Origin: Diphasiastrum complanatum
Taxonomy: Eukaryota; Streptophyta; Lycopodiopsida; Lycopodiales; Lycopodiaceae
Assembly (NCBI GenBank): GCA_029204225.1
Contig: CM055103.1
Span: 23,366,663 to 23,430,662, forward strand
Direction: 5' to 3'
Length of the DNA stretch: 64,000 nt
The notes under the pieces: generated by a model
Databases searched by the model: none
The model's input: the letters and a program-made list of their open reading frames with translations, nothing else
Told to the model about the DNA's origin: nothing
Shown: one piece after another, positions 1 through 10,427 of the stretch
How positions within the stretch are numbered: the stretch's first letter is position 1
How the letters are laid out: every line of letters starts with the position of its first letter
Translations under genes and position numbers: made by a program

Positions 1-261
1 TGGGTTGTAGTGGTGCGGTGCGTTGTCTGGTGGCAAAACTCTACTATTTTTGGGTCTAGATTCAAAGTACCCAGCATTCAGATTTGAATCCACTCAAACT
101 CGTCTTCTAACTTTACCACACTTTCAAAAAGTGTTTATTCAAATGAAATTCAGTCTAATGAACTTTGAAAAGTCAAACTCTAAGTCTAAAATAAAGTTGG
201 TCCTAATTTTTTCAAATATGGAAATATAACAAATATCATCAAACTAGTTGAATCTTTCACA
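1..261 (-). repeat. Partial 3' LTR of copia element A
   Basis: On the minus strand the copia reading frame ends at a purine-rich tract (GAAGAGGGAG) followed at once by TGTGAAAGATT, the expected junction of polypurine tract and LTR. The LTR therefore starts at about 261 and runs down past the window edge, so its other end cannot be seen. The element at 25.5 kb has the same junction layout (TGTGAAAATG). Confidence 0.65.
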
Positions 262-2400
262 CTCCCTCTTCAACTAGTTTTAGCATATACTTTGATAACA
301 CTCCAAGTGATGTCCTATGCTTCATGAACAAGTCCTTTCCCAATGCTTTGGTGAAGATATCAGCTACACATTCCCTCACATGTTGAAGCTCCACCTCCTT
401 TGCAATGACTTCCTCCCTCACAAAATGATATTGCACCTCAATATGCTTGCTCCTAGCATGAAAGATAGGATTGGTTGCCAACCTTTGGGCTGATTGATTG
501 TCACAAAAGATTATTGGGCTCTCTGAAAAATCCAGCAAGTGAAGATCCTTGATCATCCTCTTGATCCATACCATCTCCTTTGTGCAATGTGTAAGAGCTT
601 TGTACTCGACATCACTAGATGACAATGAGATAGTGGTTTGTTTCTTCGACATCCATGATATAGCTCCATTACCTATGAAAATACAATTAGCATTAATGGA
701 TTTCCTATCCATTATAACTCCGGCATAGTCCAAATCTGAAAATCCAAAAAGATGAGATGATGATCCCTCATACAATATGCCAAAATCTCGATATCCAATG
801 ATGTACCTCAAAACTCGCTTTCCTAGCTTCCAATGCTCCTCACTAGGATCTTGCATGAATTGACTCAATCTTTCAAAAAAATAGCTTAGATCAGGTCTAG
901 TAATGGTTAGATAGATGATTGAACCAACTATCTTTTTATAGTGAGTAATGTCCTTGAAGGATCTTTCACTACCTCTTATAGTTAGCTTTACATGAGACTC
1001 CACAAGTGTATCACTAGTTTTTGCATCTACCATATGAAATCTTTCTAGAATAGAATTAGCATACTTCTCTTGACAAATGAAAGTAGATTGAGAAGATCTA
1101 ATGACTTCTATTCCCAAAATGTAGTACAAGTTACCAAGATCATGCACCTCAAACTCCTTCTTAAGAGCACTCTTGATATCCTCCACATCTTGATTGTCTC
1201 CACCACTCAAGATGATATCATCCACATACATTAGAAAGATGGTAACATCATTTCCAGAAACCTATAAAGTGAATGATCATACTCACTCATAACAAAGCCT
1301 TGAGAGAGTAAAAACGTGTTAAGCTTAGCATACCAACTCCTTTGGTGCTTGCTTAAGGCCATACAAGCTCTTTTGTAGTAGACACACATGATTTGGCTTT
1401 GTTGATGAAATGTAGCTCTCGGGTTGCTCCATGTACACTTCCTCCTCAAGATCACCATTCAAGAATGCATTTGAGATGTCCATTTGCCATAGATCCCATC
1501 CATAAAGTGTAGCAAGTGAGATGATGACTCAAATGCTTACCATCTTTGCCATGGGTGCAAAGGTCTCATCATAGTCAATCCCTTGTTGTTGAGCATATCC
1601 TTTTGCCACTAACCTTGCCTTGTACTTGTTGATAGATCCATCTTGGTTTGTCTTCACCTTGAAGATCCATTTGCATCCAATAGCTTTCTTGTCCTTAGGT
1701 AACCCCACCAATCTCCTTGTTCCATTCTTCATAAGAGCTTGATACTCAAGATCCATTGCTTGGATCCACTCCTCTTCTTTCCTTGCTTCATCTACACTTG
1801 TAGGTTCATCAAAAGAGGTTAGAAAAGCAACATAATTTCCAGAAACTACTTGCTTATCCTTTTCATCATATGTGAGCCTTGAATGTACTTGTCTTTCCCT
1901 TGATGTTCTCCTTGGATTTTGACTTGATGAAGGTCCATCATCATCACCATCTAAAGTAGAATTCTTTACATCAACATCAAGAATGTTAGATCCATCCACA
2001 TCACCATCAATCATGCTTGAAGATACTTTTGGAATGTTTCCCTCATCAAAGATGACATCTCTACCAACAATCACTCTGTTAGTAAAAGGAATGTAAACCT
2101 TGTAGGCTTTAATCACCTCACTATATCCAACAAAAATACCTCTCCTTAAAGATGGATCCTCCTTGGTCCTATCATCAAGAGTAATGTTGACGTAGCATGT
2201 GCATCCAAAGGTTCTTAGAAAGTTGACACTCGGCCTCCTCTTGAATAGCATCTAAAAAGGTGTCCTTCCTTCCAAAATAGCACTTGGCCACCTATTGCAT
2301 AGAAATTGGCACACAACAAAGCTTGATCCCAAAATGGTTTGTCAGGATTAGCACTTAACCTCATGGCTTTAGTGATGGGGCAAAGGAGGATAGAGAATGC
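257..2400 (-). pseudogene. Copia element A: degraded integrase C-terminus, reverse transcriptase and RNase H
   Basis: This is the 3' half of a Ty1/copia polyprotein. In minus-strand order it encodes the end of integrase with the linker to RT (2251-1900), the RT N-terminus (IGCKWIFKVKTNQDGSINKY, then ARLVAKGYAQQ), a frame-broken middle (1458-1231), the RT active-site motif YVDDIIL near 1228, and the RNase H/tail with SAQRLATNPIFHARSKHIEV and KHRTSLGVLS. At least two frame changes and several stops break it, and it is 5'-truncated near 2.4 kb, so gag, protease and the integrase core are missing. The closing stop codon overlaps the LTR start. It belongs to the same family as the copy at 25.5-27.3 kb. 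It cannot make a working polyprotein. Confidence 0.88.
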
Positions 2401-2625
2401 GAGCAACAGGAATATTTGCAGAACAACTCTCCTGCTACAATGGGCTGCTAGATGCAAAAACAGTCTAATGGAATGTTTATGCTAAGTATAATCACAGGTT
2501 AAGTGTTCTATTGCTCAACAGGATCTTATAAATTAGTTCATAATCACAAAAACAAAATGAGTACAGTCCACCGAGGAGATTAGAAACGGTTTGTGTGTGG
2601 TATTACTGAAAAATGGATTTAGTTA

Positions 2626-2783
2626 GAAGTGTATATATATATATATATATATATAACATACACTTAATATATTGATATAGCATATATGCATTTTCTAACT
2701 AAAAAAACAAAGAAGAGGAGCCCACCCGCCGGGGCGGGTGGGTTGGGCTCCTCTTCTTTTTTTTAAGAAAAAGAGATCTATAT

Positions 2784-2821
<38 letters not shown>

Positions 2822-2863
2822 TATATATCTATATAGTTTTTGTTTTTAGTTAAATTTATATAC

Positions 2864-2912
<49 letters not shown>

Positions 2913-3021
2913 AACTTAAAATAGAAATTTGAGGAGCCCACCCGTGGTGGGTGGGCTCCTCTTCAATTTTGTTTTAAGTTCTATATATATCCTCTCATTT
3001 TTGTTTTAAGTTATATTTTAA

Positions 3022-3066
<45 letters not shown>

Positions 3067-3136
3067 CATAAAAAAAACAAATTGAAGAGGAGCGCGCGAC
3101 GGGTGGGCTCCTCTCATTTATGATTTATGTTTTATG

Positions 3137-3178
<42 letters not shown>

Positions 3179-3250
3179 CATAAAACATAAATCATAAATG
3201 AGAGGAGCCCACTCGCCGCGGTGGCTCCCTCCTGTGGGGTCCCTCCTCAT
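2626..3250. repeat. Chain of palindromes: (TA)n cores alternating with GC-rich hairpins
   Basis: Four GC-rich hairpins (2710-2758, 2931-2961, 3087-3113 and the imperfect one starting at 3200) alternate with long (TA)n tracts. The clearest, 2931-2961, has perfect 13-base arms GAGGAGCCCACCC/GGGTGGGCTCCTC around a 5-base loop. Between neighbouring hairpins lie units that start GGGCTCCTC, carry a unit-specific arm, have a (TA)n centre, and return through the complementary arm to GAGGAGC. The arms differ between units, so this is not a simple tandem repeat. It resembles palindromic AT-rich repeats or stacked foldback elements. No coding capacity is seen. Confidence 0.8.
3105..3210. repeat. Perfect 106-bp palindrome
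   Basis: The sequence starts GGGCTCCTCTCATTTATG, runs through a (TA)n centre and returns as the exact reverse complement to CATAAATGAGAGGAGCCC. I found no mismatch by eye. It should form a cruciform or, if transcribed, a long hairpin. Palindromes like this are usually unstable in cloning, so the exact (TA)n length may be unreliable. Confidence 0.85.
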
Positions 3251-4750
3251 AGATGAGAAAATATATATTAACAAAGATATATACACTATGTTAATAAATA
3301 AGCTATTTAAACTTGAAATAAAGTTTGAGTAAAAAAATCTACCATGTTTTGAGAGTAAATTTTTTTGAAAGAAGTTGCAATTCACTCTAAGATAAGAAAG
3401 CTTAAAAAATTCAAAAAGACAATGTAAATAAGCATTTTGAGGTGGGGTGGGGGGGGGGGGGGGAAGGGGAGGTTTATTTATGTTTTTCACCAATGTCAAA
3501 TTCCATAAATGCTTATGGGACAAATGTTATGCACGTGTCTAGAAGACATAAGAACCCCATAATCAAGGTTGGTTGAGAATGATTTAAACTATTTTTTGGA
3601 GTCCATTTTAGTAATATGAAATTTCATGCCCATAAGCTTGCAAAATCAACTAGTTGAAGAGTCTATATATAGCTTGAAAAGTGTTGATGTTGCTCCAAAT
3701 GCTTATGGGATTATTTGGTGCTTCAACAATGCTCTCCTTTTTCCTCATCCCTTCTATGAACTTGATAATACAAAAGTAGGAAAAAAAACCTAAAAATAAA
3801 AAAAAAACAGAAACCTATATAGCTAACACAGGTAACTAAAATAGTGTAAAAGACCTATAAAAATCAAAATAGTGTAATAAAAATCCCAAAAAAATCAAAA
3901 CAATAATTTTATGTAAAAAAAAATAAACACCAAAAATAAGCTTAAAAAAATGAAAAAAAATCTCAAAAAATCAAAATATTGTAAAAAAATCCCAAAAAAA
4001 TTCAAAAAGATAATTTTATTTAAAAAATCCAAAAATAAACTTTAACAAATGGAAAAAAAAATCAAAAGTGTACAAATTCTCATAAAAATCAAAACAATAA
4101 TTTTATGTAAAAAATTCCAAAAAAACCAAAAATAAACTTAAAAAATTGAAAAAAAAAATTATTAAAAAATCAAAATAGTATAAGAAATCCCAAAAAAATC
4201 AAAACAATAATTTCATGTAAAAAAATCCTAGAAAAAACCAAATAATAAGCTTTAAAAAATGAAAAAAATCTTAAAAATTCAAAATATTCTAAGAGAATTT
4301 TATGTAGAAATTTCCAAAAAAATAAAAATTAATGTAAAAAAATCAAAAATAATGTAAAAGAAATCAAAAATAAGTTATTTAAAAAACGAATAACAACAAA
4401 AAAAACTCTAAACAATTAAAAAAATAAAAAATTTAAAAAAATAGAAAACAAGAGGAGTACTCTTATACAATCGTTAAGAAAAAAACTAAAAAAAAAATTA
4501 ATATTGAAAAAATATAAAAATTAAAAATTAAATTGTAAATTAGTAAAAAAATCTTAAATAAATACAAAAATAATTATAACGACAAGAAAAAAACACAAAA
4601 CATACAAAAAAGTCAAGGGCTAGGGGCTAGGGGCTAAGGGCCAAGGGCTAGGATTAAGGTTTAACTGCTGAATCAAATGGAACATGTTTTTTCAGAGAAG
4701 TTGGTGTGGATAAAAGTGTGATCCTAATTTCAAAGGTGTTTAAAATGGAT
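3251..4750. repeat. Non-coding spacer: G-run and A-rich degenerate tandem repeat
   Basis: No gene is seen. A homopolymer G tract lies at about 3448-3462. From about 3780 to 4620 the plus strand is extremely A-rich and made of degenerate repeats of roughly 105 bases. Each contains a block like TCAAAACAATAATTTTATGT followed by CCAAAAATAAGCTT-like and TCAAAATA-like blocks; copies begin near 3895, 4089 and 4197. A short run of GGGCTAG-like heptamers follows at 4617-4655. Confidence 0.6.
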
Positions 4751-7330
4751 TGTCCTTTGCCATACCCTCACAGTGATTTTGATCGCCTACGAGACGTTCA
4801 CAACTATAATTCCATCGATGTCATCGCAAAAGAAAATCTTGTGGGAAAATGTAGATATTGTCAACATGAATAAACTCGTTCTTGCCAACTGTCCATTATA
4901 CAACATTGATGACGCTGTTGATTGTATGTATTTTGAAAGGGTAGTAGTTTTCACTGTTAAATTCAAAGGCTACTATTCTAATGAAAAAAACTTGCTTGTT
5001 ATCGTGAAGTTGACTTCAATTACAACAGAAGAAAAATATTGTGAATGCCATGACAGATGACGAAGACTCTTTCTACATGAAAAATCAAATAATGATTTGA
5101 TGTTTGTCAAAATGGTCTTTGCACTCTAAAAAGAGAAAACATGTATCATTTAATGAACCATTAAGTGAGTGTTTTACGTATTATTCTAAACGTTCAAATA
5201 GGAGGCCATCTTTGTGGTTCAGAAAGGGGTAGCATCCAAACAAAGTTGACAAGATCAGTAGATGTCAAAAACAAATTTGTTGACTGCAATACAATAAGAT
5301 CAAGTAACTAGAACTCGAATATGTTGACATGAATCGAAGATATTTCTCATGATCATAATATGTCAAGATCCAGTAACTATAACTCTGATATCTTGATAGG
5401 AATCGAAGATATTTCTCATGATCGTAATATGTCAAGAACAAGTTACAACTATAACTCAGATATCTTGACAGGAATCAAAGATATTTCTCATAATGGTAAT
5501 ATGTCAAGATCAAGTAGCTATAACTCGGATATCTTGACATGAATCGAAGATATTTATCCTCGTCGATTCTTTCTCTATAACAGGGTTACAACGATAAGGC
5601 TTAGCCCGAATAGGCTTAGTGTAATGTATAGCTCAAATATCTTAACAGATGTTGAGGGTGTGGTTACTCATAATATGGATGCATCAGCATACAACTCGGA
5701 TATTCTTATAAGTGTGGAGGATCTTGGAGAGGCTGTTGATAACAACAAAAATAAAAGACATCATTCTGAAATCAGCATTCAAACAAAACGTACACCGAAA
5801 TCGTCAATTTTGGCAAGTGCAAATGCATCCACCCGACGTAATTCAGATTTTTTGGAATTTGATTTTGATGAACATGATTACACATGCAACAAATTACATG
5901 ATGCTAATATGACAAACGACCTTTCAAGATCAAGATGGTCACAAGCAGATGAACTTTATGAAGTTCTACAAAGAGAGCCTCAAGTATGTCCACCATCCTT
6001 TGGAACTCCTCAAAGTTTCAAAAGAAAATAGTAAGTTGTGCATTCGACAAATCACCTACAAAGAATGTGAAGACCTGCGACTAGGTGTGTGAAGAAAATG
6101 AGGAGCTGAAAAGCATAATCAGTTATTGCAGATGTTCAAATGTTTTTTTCATAGACGAGCAATGTCAAACACAATATTTGATATTTTGGAAGAACCCAAA
6201 TTGCTCTTCAAACCTACGTTGGATGGTAAAGTTGTATGCATTTTTGCATATCAAAACCTATTGGGAATCTCCCATGGAATGTTTTGGCAAGTAATTGTTG
6301 AGGCACGTTATTCCATTGTGTACAAATTACATGGAAACATTAGCACATTCAAGCAACGTGGACATTCTTCAAAAAGGTTGGCCGTAATGCATGGGATTTT
6401 GGAAAAGCACGCGTTGCCTCAACCACATCTACAACATAAATCAAAAGATGGTGTTGTTATTTGCGAACATCATCTCCCACTTGACATGCATAAATGTGAC
6501 ATCTTCAAAACTATAAACAAACAACTTAAACACACGTGTATTCTTGAAGTTTCAAGATCCACGCTCTACAAGATATGGAAGCAATAGTTTGGACATGTCA
6601 AGACTCCAACAAGAGAAAGAATGTCCAAATGCAAAACATGTGATGACCTTAAAAATGCAATAGAGACAACTCTTGACATTAGGATGCATGATCGCTATAT
6701 TGCATTGAGAGGTCGTCACCTACGTCATGTTTCTGATTCTAGAAAATTGTGTGCATATTGGAAAGAAGAGTCAAGATCCCATCCTGAGCAGTCCTTGTGT
6801 CTTATCTTTGATGGAATGGATCAAAATACAACAACATTATCCCGTTTTAGTAAGACTCCTCCCAGATTAGAGGACAATCATTTTTTTAAAACACATGTTT
6901 GTGGGATATTGGTTCATGGATTCAAGTTGCTCTGTGATGTTTGGATTGATACCTTGTATGCTCGTGATAGCAATCAAGTGCCACATCAATAATGCGAGCA
7001 ATAAGAAAGGTACAAGCATCACGTGGTAACTTACCTCCGATCTTACGTATTCAAGCTGACAATTGTTGGAGGGAGAACAAGAACAAATTTATTTTTGGTC
7101 TTTGTTGTGTATTAGAAAATGGGATTTCTTTTGGTTGGCCACACACATGAAGACATAGATCAAGTTTTCAATGTCATATCCAGGGCTTTGAAGTCCAAAT
7201 CAGTTCATACAATGCCAGATATGCTGGCACGAATTGGTGAAAAGATAGGTGGCGGTCGTATCGAAAGCATTGAAGTAGAAATACTAGAACGAATGGTAGA
7301 CTGGAAATAATTTATAGATCCTTGTATTGC
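4750..7330 (+). pseudogene. Broken DUF7869-type transposase-like gene
   Basis: The plus-strand reading frames join into one decayed protein. The N-terminal half holds tandem repeats (5295-5560) and a polar linker ending SFGTPQSFKRK. The C-terminal half (6126-7310) has a helix-turn-helix-like SRSTLYKIWKQ, then LCLIFDGMDQNTTTLS, LRIQADNCWRENKNKF and FLLVGHTHEDIDQVF. The order LIFDGMDQ...QADNCWREN...GHTHEDIDQ is the pattern I know from DUF7869 proteins, thought to be RNase H-fold transposase relatives in plants, cnidarians and other eukaryotes; the family name is from memory. One in-frame TAG sits at about 6585, frame changes occur near 6990 and 7120, and several stops fall in the repeat region. 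The 3' end is cut by a gypsy fragment near 7.4 kb. Confidence 0.65.
5295..5560 (+). repeat. Four tandem 69-72-bp repeats encoding a 23-24-residue motif
   Basis: Copies start near 5295, 5364, 5433 and 5505, spaced 69, 69 and 72 bases, so each is a whole number of codons. The encoded unit is close to SRSSNYNSDILIGIEDISHD. Units 1 and 4 have TGA where units 2 and 3 have GGA. More diverged copies (YNSDILISVEDLG) follow to about 5730. The repeats form the N-terminal part of the DUF7869-type pseudogene. Confidence 0.85.
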
Positions 7331-7394
7331 TCAATAAGATGATGGCTTAGAAGGACACACCAATCCTCACTATTTTTGTTTCAAATGATGAATG

Positions 7395-8335
7395 ACGAGC
7401 CAACCATAAAAAATTATTTCGGTTGTATGGTCTGCCAAGTGACATTGTTAGTGATAGAAATCCTAAGTTCACATGTCACTTTTGGTCAGCAGTATTCCAT
7501 AAACTAGAAACTTCCCTGAGTTTTGAGTTCTTCTTATCATCCTGAATCAGATGGCCAAACAAAAAGGACTAATCAAACTATGGAAAATATTTTGAGGACA
7601 TATGTTTTTCATAGGCAATCTCATTGGGAAGATTACCTCCCACTGGTTGAGTTTGCATATAATAATAGAAAACATTTTGCTGCAGGTTACAGTCCTTTTA
7701 TGCTTATGTACAGTTTTCAACCTAGATCTCCAGTACATGTTGAGATAAAGTCTGTTAAGATCTAGAAGGTTGCCGATTTCCTGCATGACATGCAAGAGAT
7801 GTTGCAAGTGGATAAAGATAGTATTCATAGTGCTCAGGATAGAGCTAAACACTATATCGATCTTAAGAGATCTCCAAGAGATTTTAAAGTTAATGACTGG
7901 GTTATATCTTAGAATTCCAAAAGATTCTAAGACGTTACGTACAGGAAAGCATTACAATCTGTCTACCCGTTTTTGTAGACCGTTCAGGATTGTACGTAGA
8001 ATTGGTTCGTTGGCGTATGAACTCAATATTAGAAAAATCAGTTGCACACCAAGTATTTCATGTAAGTCGTTTGAAACTAAGTTTACATGAAGGTGATACA
8101 GTTGGATCGGATGAGGATTTATCCCATTTAAAATATTTGTCGGTTAGTGTACCTTTGGAACCTGAGAAAGTGCTTAGAACCAGAGATAAACAATTGAGAA
8201 ATCATTCTATATCTGAGTGCTTAATTGGGTGGAAAGGTCCGTACTGAGGATGATGATTAGTGGGAGAGAGTTGATAGCATAAATAAGAAATTTCCTAAGT
8301 TCAGCTTCTGAGGACAGGAGTAGTTCAAGGGGAAA
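7395..8335 (+). pseudogene. Ty3/gypsy chromovirus: integrase end and chromodomain
   Basis: This is the 3' end of a gypsy pol gene. It holds the integrase core end (LYGLPSDIVSDRNPKF; SSYHPESDGQTKRTNQTMEN, which carries the catalytic-Glu region; LVEFAYNN), then a chromodomain-like tail (VFHVSRLKL at about 8055, SECLIGWKGPY at about 8215, WERVDSI). Stops and frame changes are common, for example after IKSVKI at 7763 and around 7910-8000. Gag, protease, RT and RNase H are absent, so the copy is 5'-truncated; it lands inside or beside the DUF7869-type pseudogene. A chromodomain after integrase is typical of chromoviruses, which use it in target choice. Confidence 0.85.
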
Positions 8336-8339
8336 AGAA

Positions 8340-9260
8340 TGTCATGTCCATGACCAGTACATGGGATTCAATATACTCCTAGTCTTGGATACACAATACT
8401 CCAGTGAAACAAGCTGTTATCCAAGAGTTGCAAACATACAATGAGCCCTCTAAAAGAGATCTTTTCCTTCTTGGCAACCTCTGTGCACACTCTCTCCTCC
8501 CTAGGACTTGCATGCAACTATTATCATGCAAGCCATCATGAGATCTTCTAGTCCCCATGCAAAAGGCTCACAAGACTCCAATCCTAAGTATAACTGATAC
8601 TCAACACTACAATTCCCTTCACAAACCACTCAGGACTACCTCAGTCACTATCAAGGCTTCCCTAACCCATGATGGAGTCTAATTAAGTCCATAAGCAAGG
8701 ATATAACACAAAGGCTCCCTAGAGTGATGGAGTTGGTGAAGTCTATTTGTATTGGTTGAAAAGATAAGGTTTTCGCAACAAGAAATCCCTTTGTCTATAT
8801 CTCATTGTTAGCATCCAATCATGATAGCCCACATCTATTGGGTGGTTGGCAAACAAAAATCACACTTCGATGTCTTTTGTCATACAACCACATCCAAAGT
8901 GTATAATTGGACATACTTATGCCAACATTATTGTCGTATGGACATGCTCTTAGTTAGCCTCCTAGAGTGATCCATGCACTGGCTCTAGACTTGGTTGAAC
9001 ATCAAATTGGTGACCAACATTTGTAAATGTGTCACTTAGTCAAGTGCTAGCTTATATTCATGCACATTTCCAAGAGAAATCTAGCCTTTAAGCTACGCAT
9101 TAATTGACTTGCATTATACCTACAGGGAAAACAAATACAAGTCAATCTATATCAATTATTGCATTTGCCAATAAAACCAACCAAATTTAGAGATGACAAT
9201 GACCACAACTCCGAAGGAAAGCTAGAAGGGAAGTATGTGACATCTCCTCCAGCCTAAGCG
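8340..9260 (+). repeat. Probable gypsy 3' LTR (3' limit uncertain)
   Basis: A polypurine tract (AAGGGGAAAAGAA) ends at 8339 and is followed by TGTCATGTCC, the usual start of chromovirus LTRs. No second LTR copy is present for comparison, so the 3' limit near 9.26 kb is a guess. No ORF of note lies inside. Confidence 0.5.
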
Positions 9261-10427
9261 TTACTAGTATAATAATTATTGTAGCACGGAGGAGCTTGAA
9301 GCAATGTAGTTTTGAGATCCAATATATCAAATACCCAGACTATGTAGTCCATACAATGTTGACAATATAGCTTATCATTTATTATTTTCAATGGTTGTAG
9401 GTTGAAATTTTGATTTCATGTAACATAAATCACGTACACCATAAATCATATTTGCTCATAAGTGCTTCCATACTCAAGTAGGTATTGCATGTCCTGATAC
9501 AGCTCAAAAGAACACACATTAGTATTGTCCATACATGCATCATGATGGGATGTTTGTAAGACTAGAAAGTTGAACTCTTTGAATTTGTAGATTTGTTTTA
9601 AGTTTTTTGAGATTTGGATGTATGATGAATCATTATAAATCATAATGTCCATAATCATTGTTCATACATTATAATAACTCAGGACTTGGTTATTCGTATA
9701 ACTACAGTTTGCTTACAAAAACATGTCCTTTGGGCATAATCCAACAGTTGGTTTTTTCTGTAAATAGATGTAGCATAATTATTTTTTAATTTTGCATATA
9801 GAAGGATAACTGAGAACTAGTTTGTATCGGCACACTCATGAACTCTAAATGAGCTGGAAACCAATAGTGAGACTGTTGAATTCAATTGTTTTGTTTGCCA
9901 CAATGTAAGATTTGAGGAACCAAAGCATGACTACAGCCTTTTATTTTTAAGTTTTAAGAGGTGTGGCACATCAAAGGACCCAAGTTTCAAAGTGCACTGA
10001 TGCTATTTACTGAATTGTGATGTGACTTTACTACACATCATAGACAAAATAAACGCTTTATATAACAAACACAAAATCATAATTCCAAACAGAATGGATT
10101 CTGTGCTTTATGATAAAGCTTCAATGACACTAGTCCAAATTACCACATTATCTGGCCTTGGTTGTCCATACATTTAATATCTTTGGTTGCTGTGAAAGAA
10201 TGCTTTACAATAAAATGTGAGCTAGAATGCTTAGGACTAACCATCAGTATGACTACACCGGCTTGATATAGCTGTATGTCAACTTCATAAGGAAAGGCAT
10301 TCTCCATGCCATAAAAGAAGAGACTCAAACCACGGAGGACATCCATATGCATCTTTCCAATCTTTATCATTATTCTCAAAAGTAGGATACCTTGTGGTGT
10401 AGGCAGAATATAGGCATCCATAGTCAA
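9261..10427. other. Spacer and probable 3' UTR of the DeSI-type gene
   Basis: No separate gene is convincing. The part next to the DeSI stop codon (10427 downward) is probably its 3' UTR. A minus-strand AATAAA lies at 9940-9945 and could be a polyadenylation signal. A 95-codon open frame at 10140-10427 has no recognisable motif and is probably UTR. Confidence 0.35.

Noticed and set aside
3137-3523. 128-codon minus-strand ORF with a Pro-rich middle and Ile/Tyr end
   Set aside because: Made from the G-run and the (TA)n palindrome; no motif or start context.
10140-10427. 95-codon minus-strand ORF just after the DeSI stop
   Set aside because: No family resemblance, lies where the 3' UTR should be, and a stop separates it from the gene.
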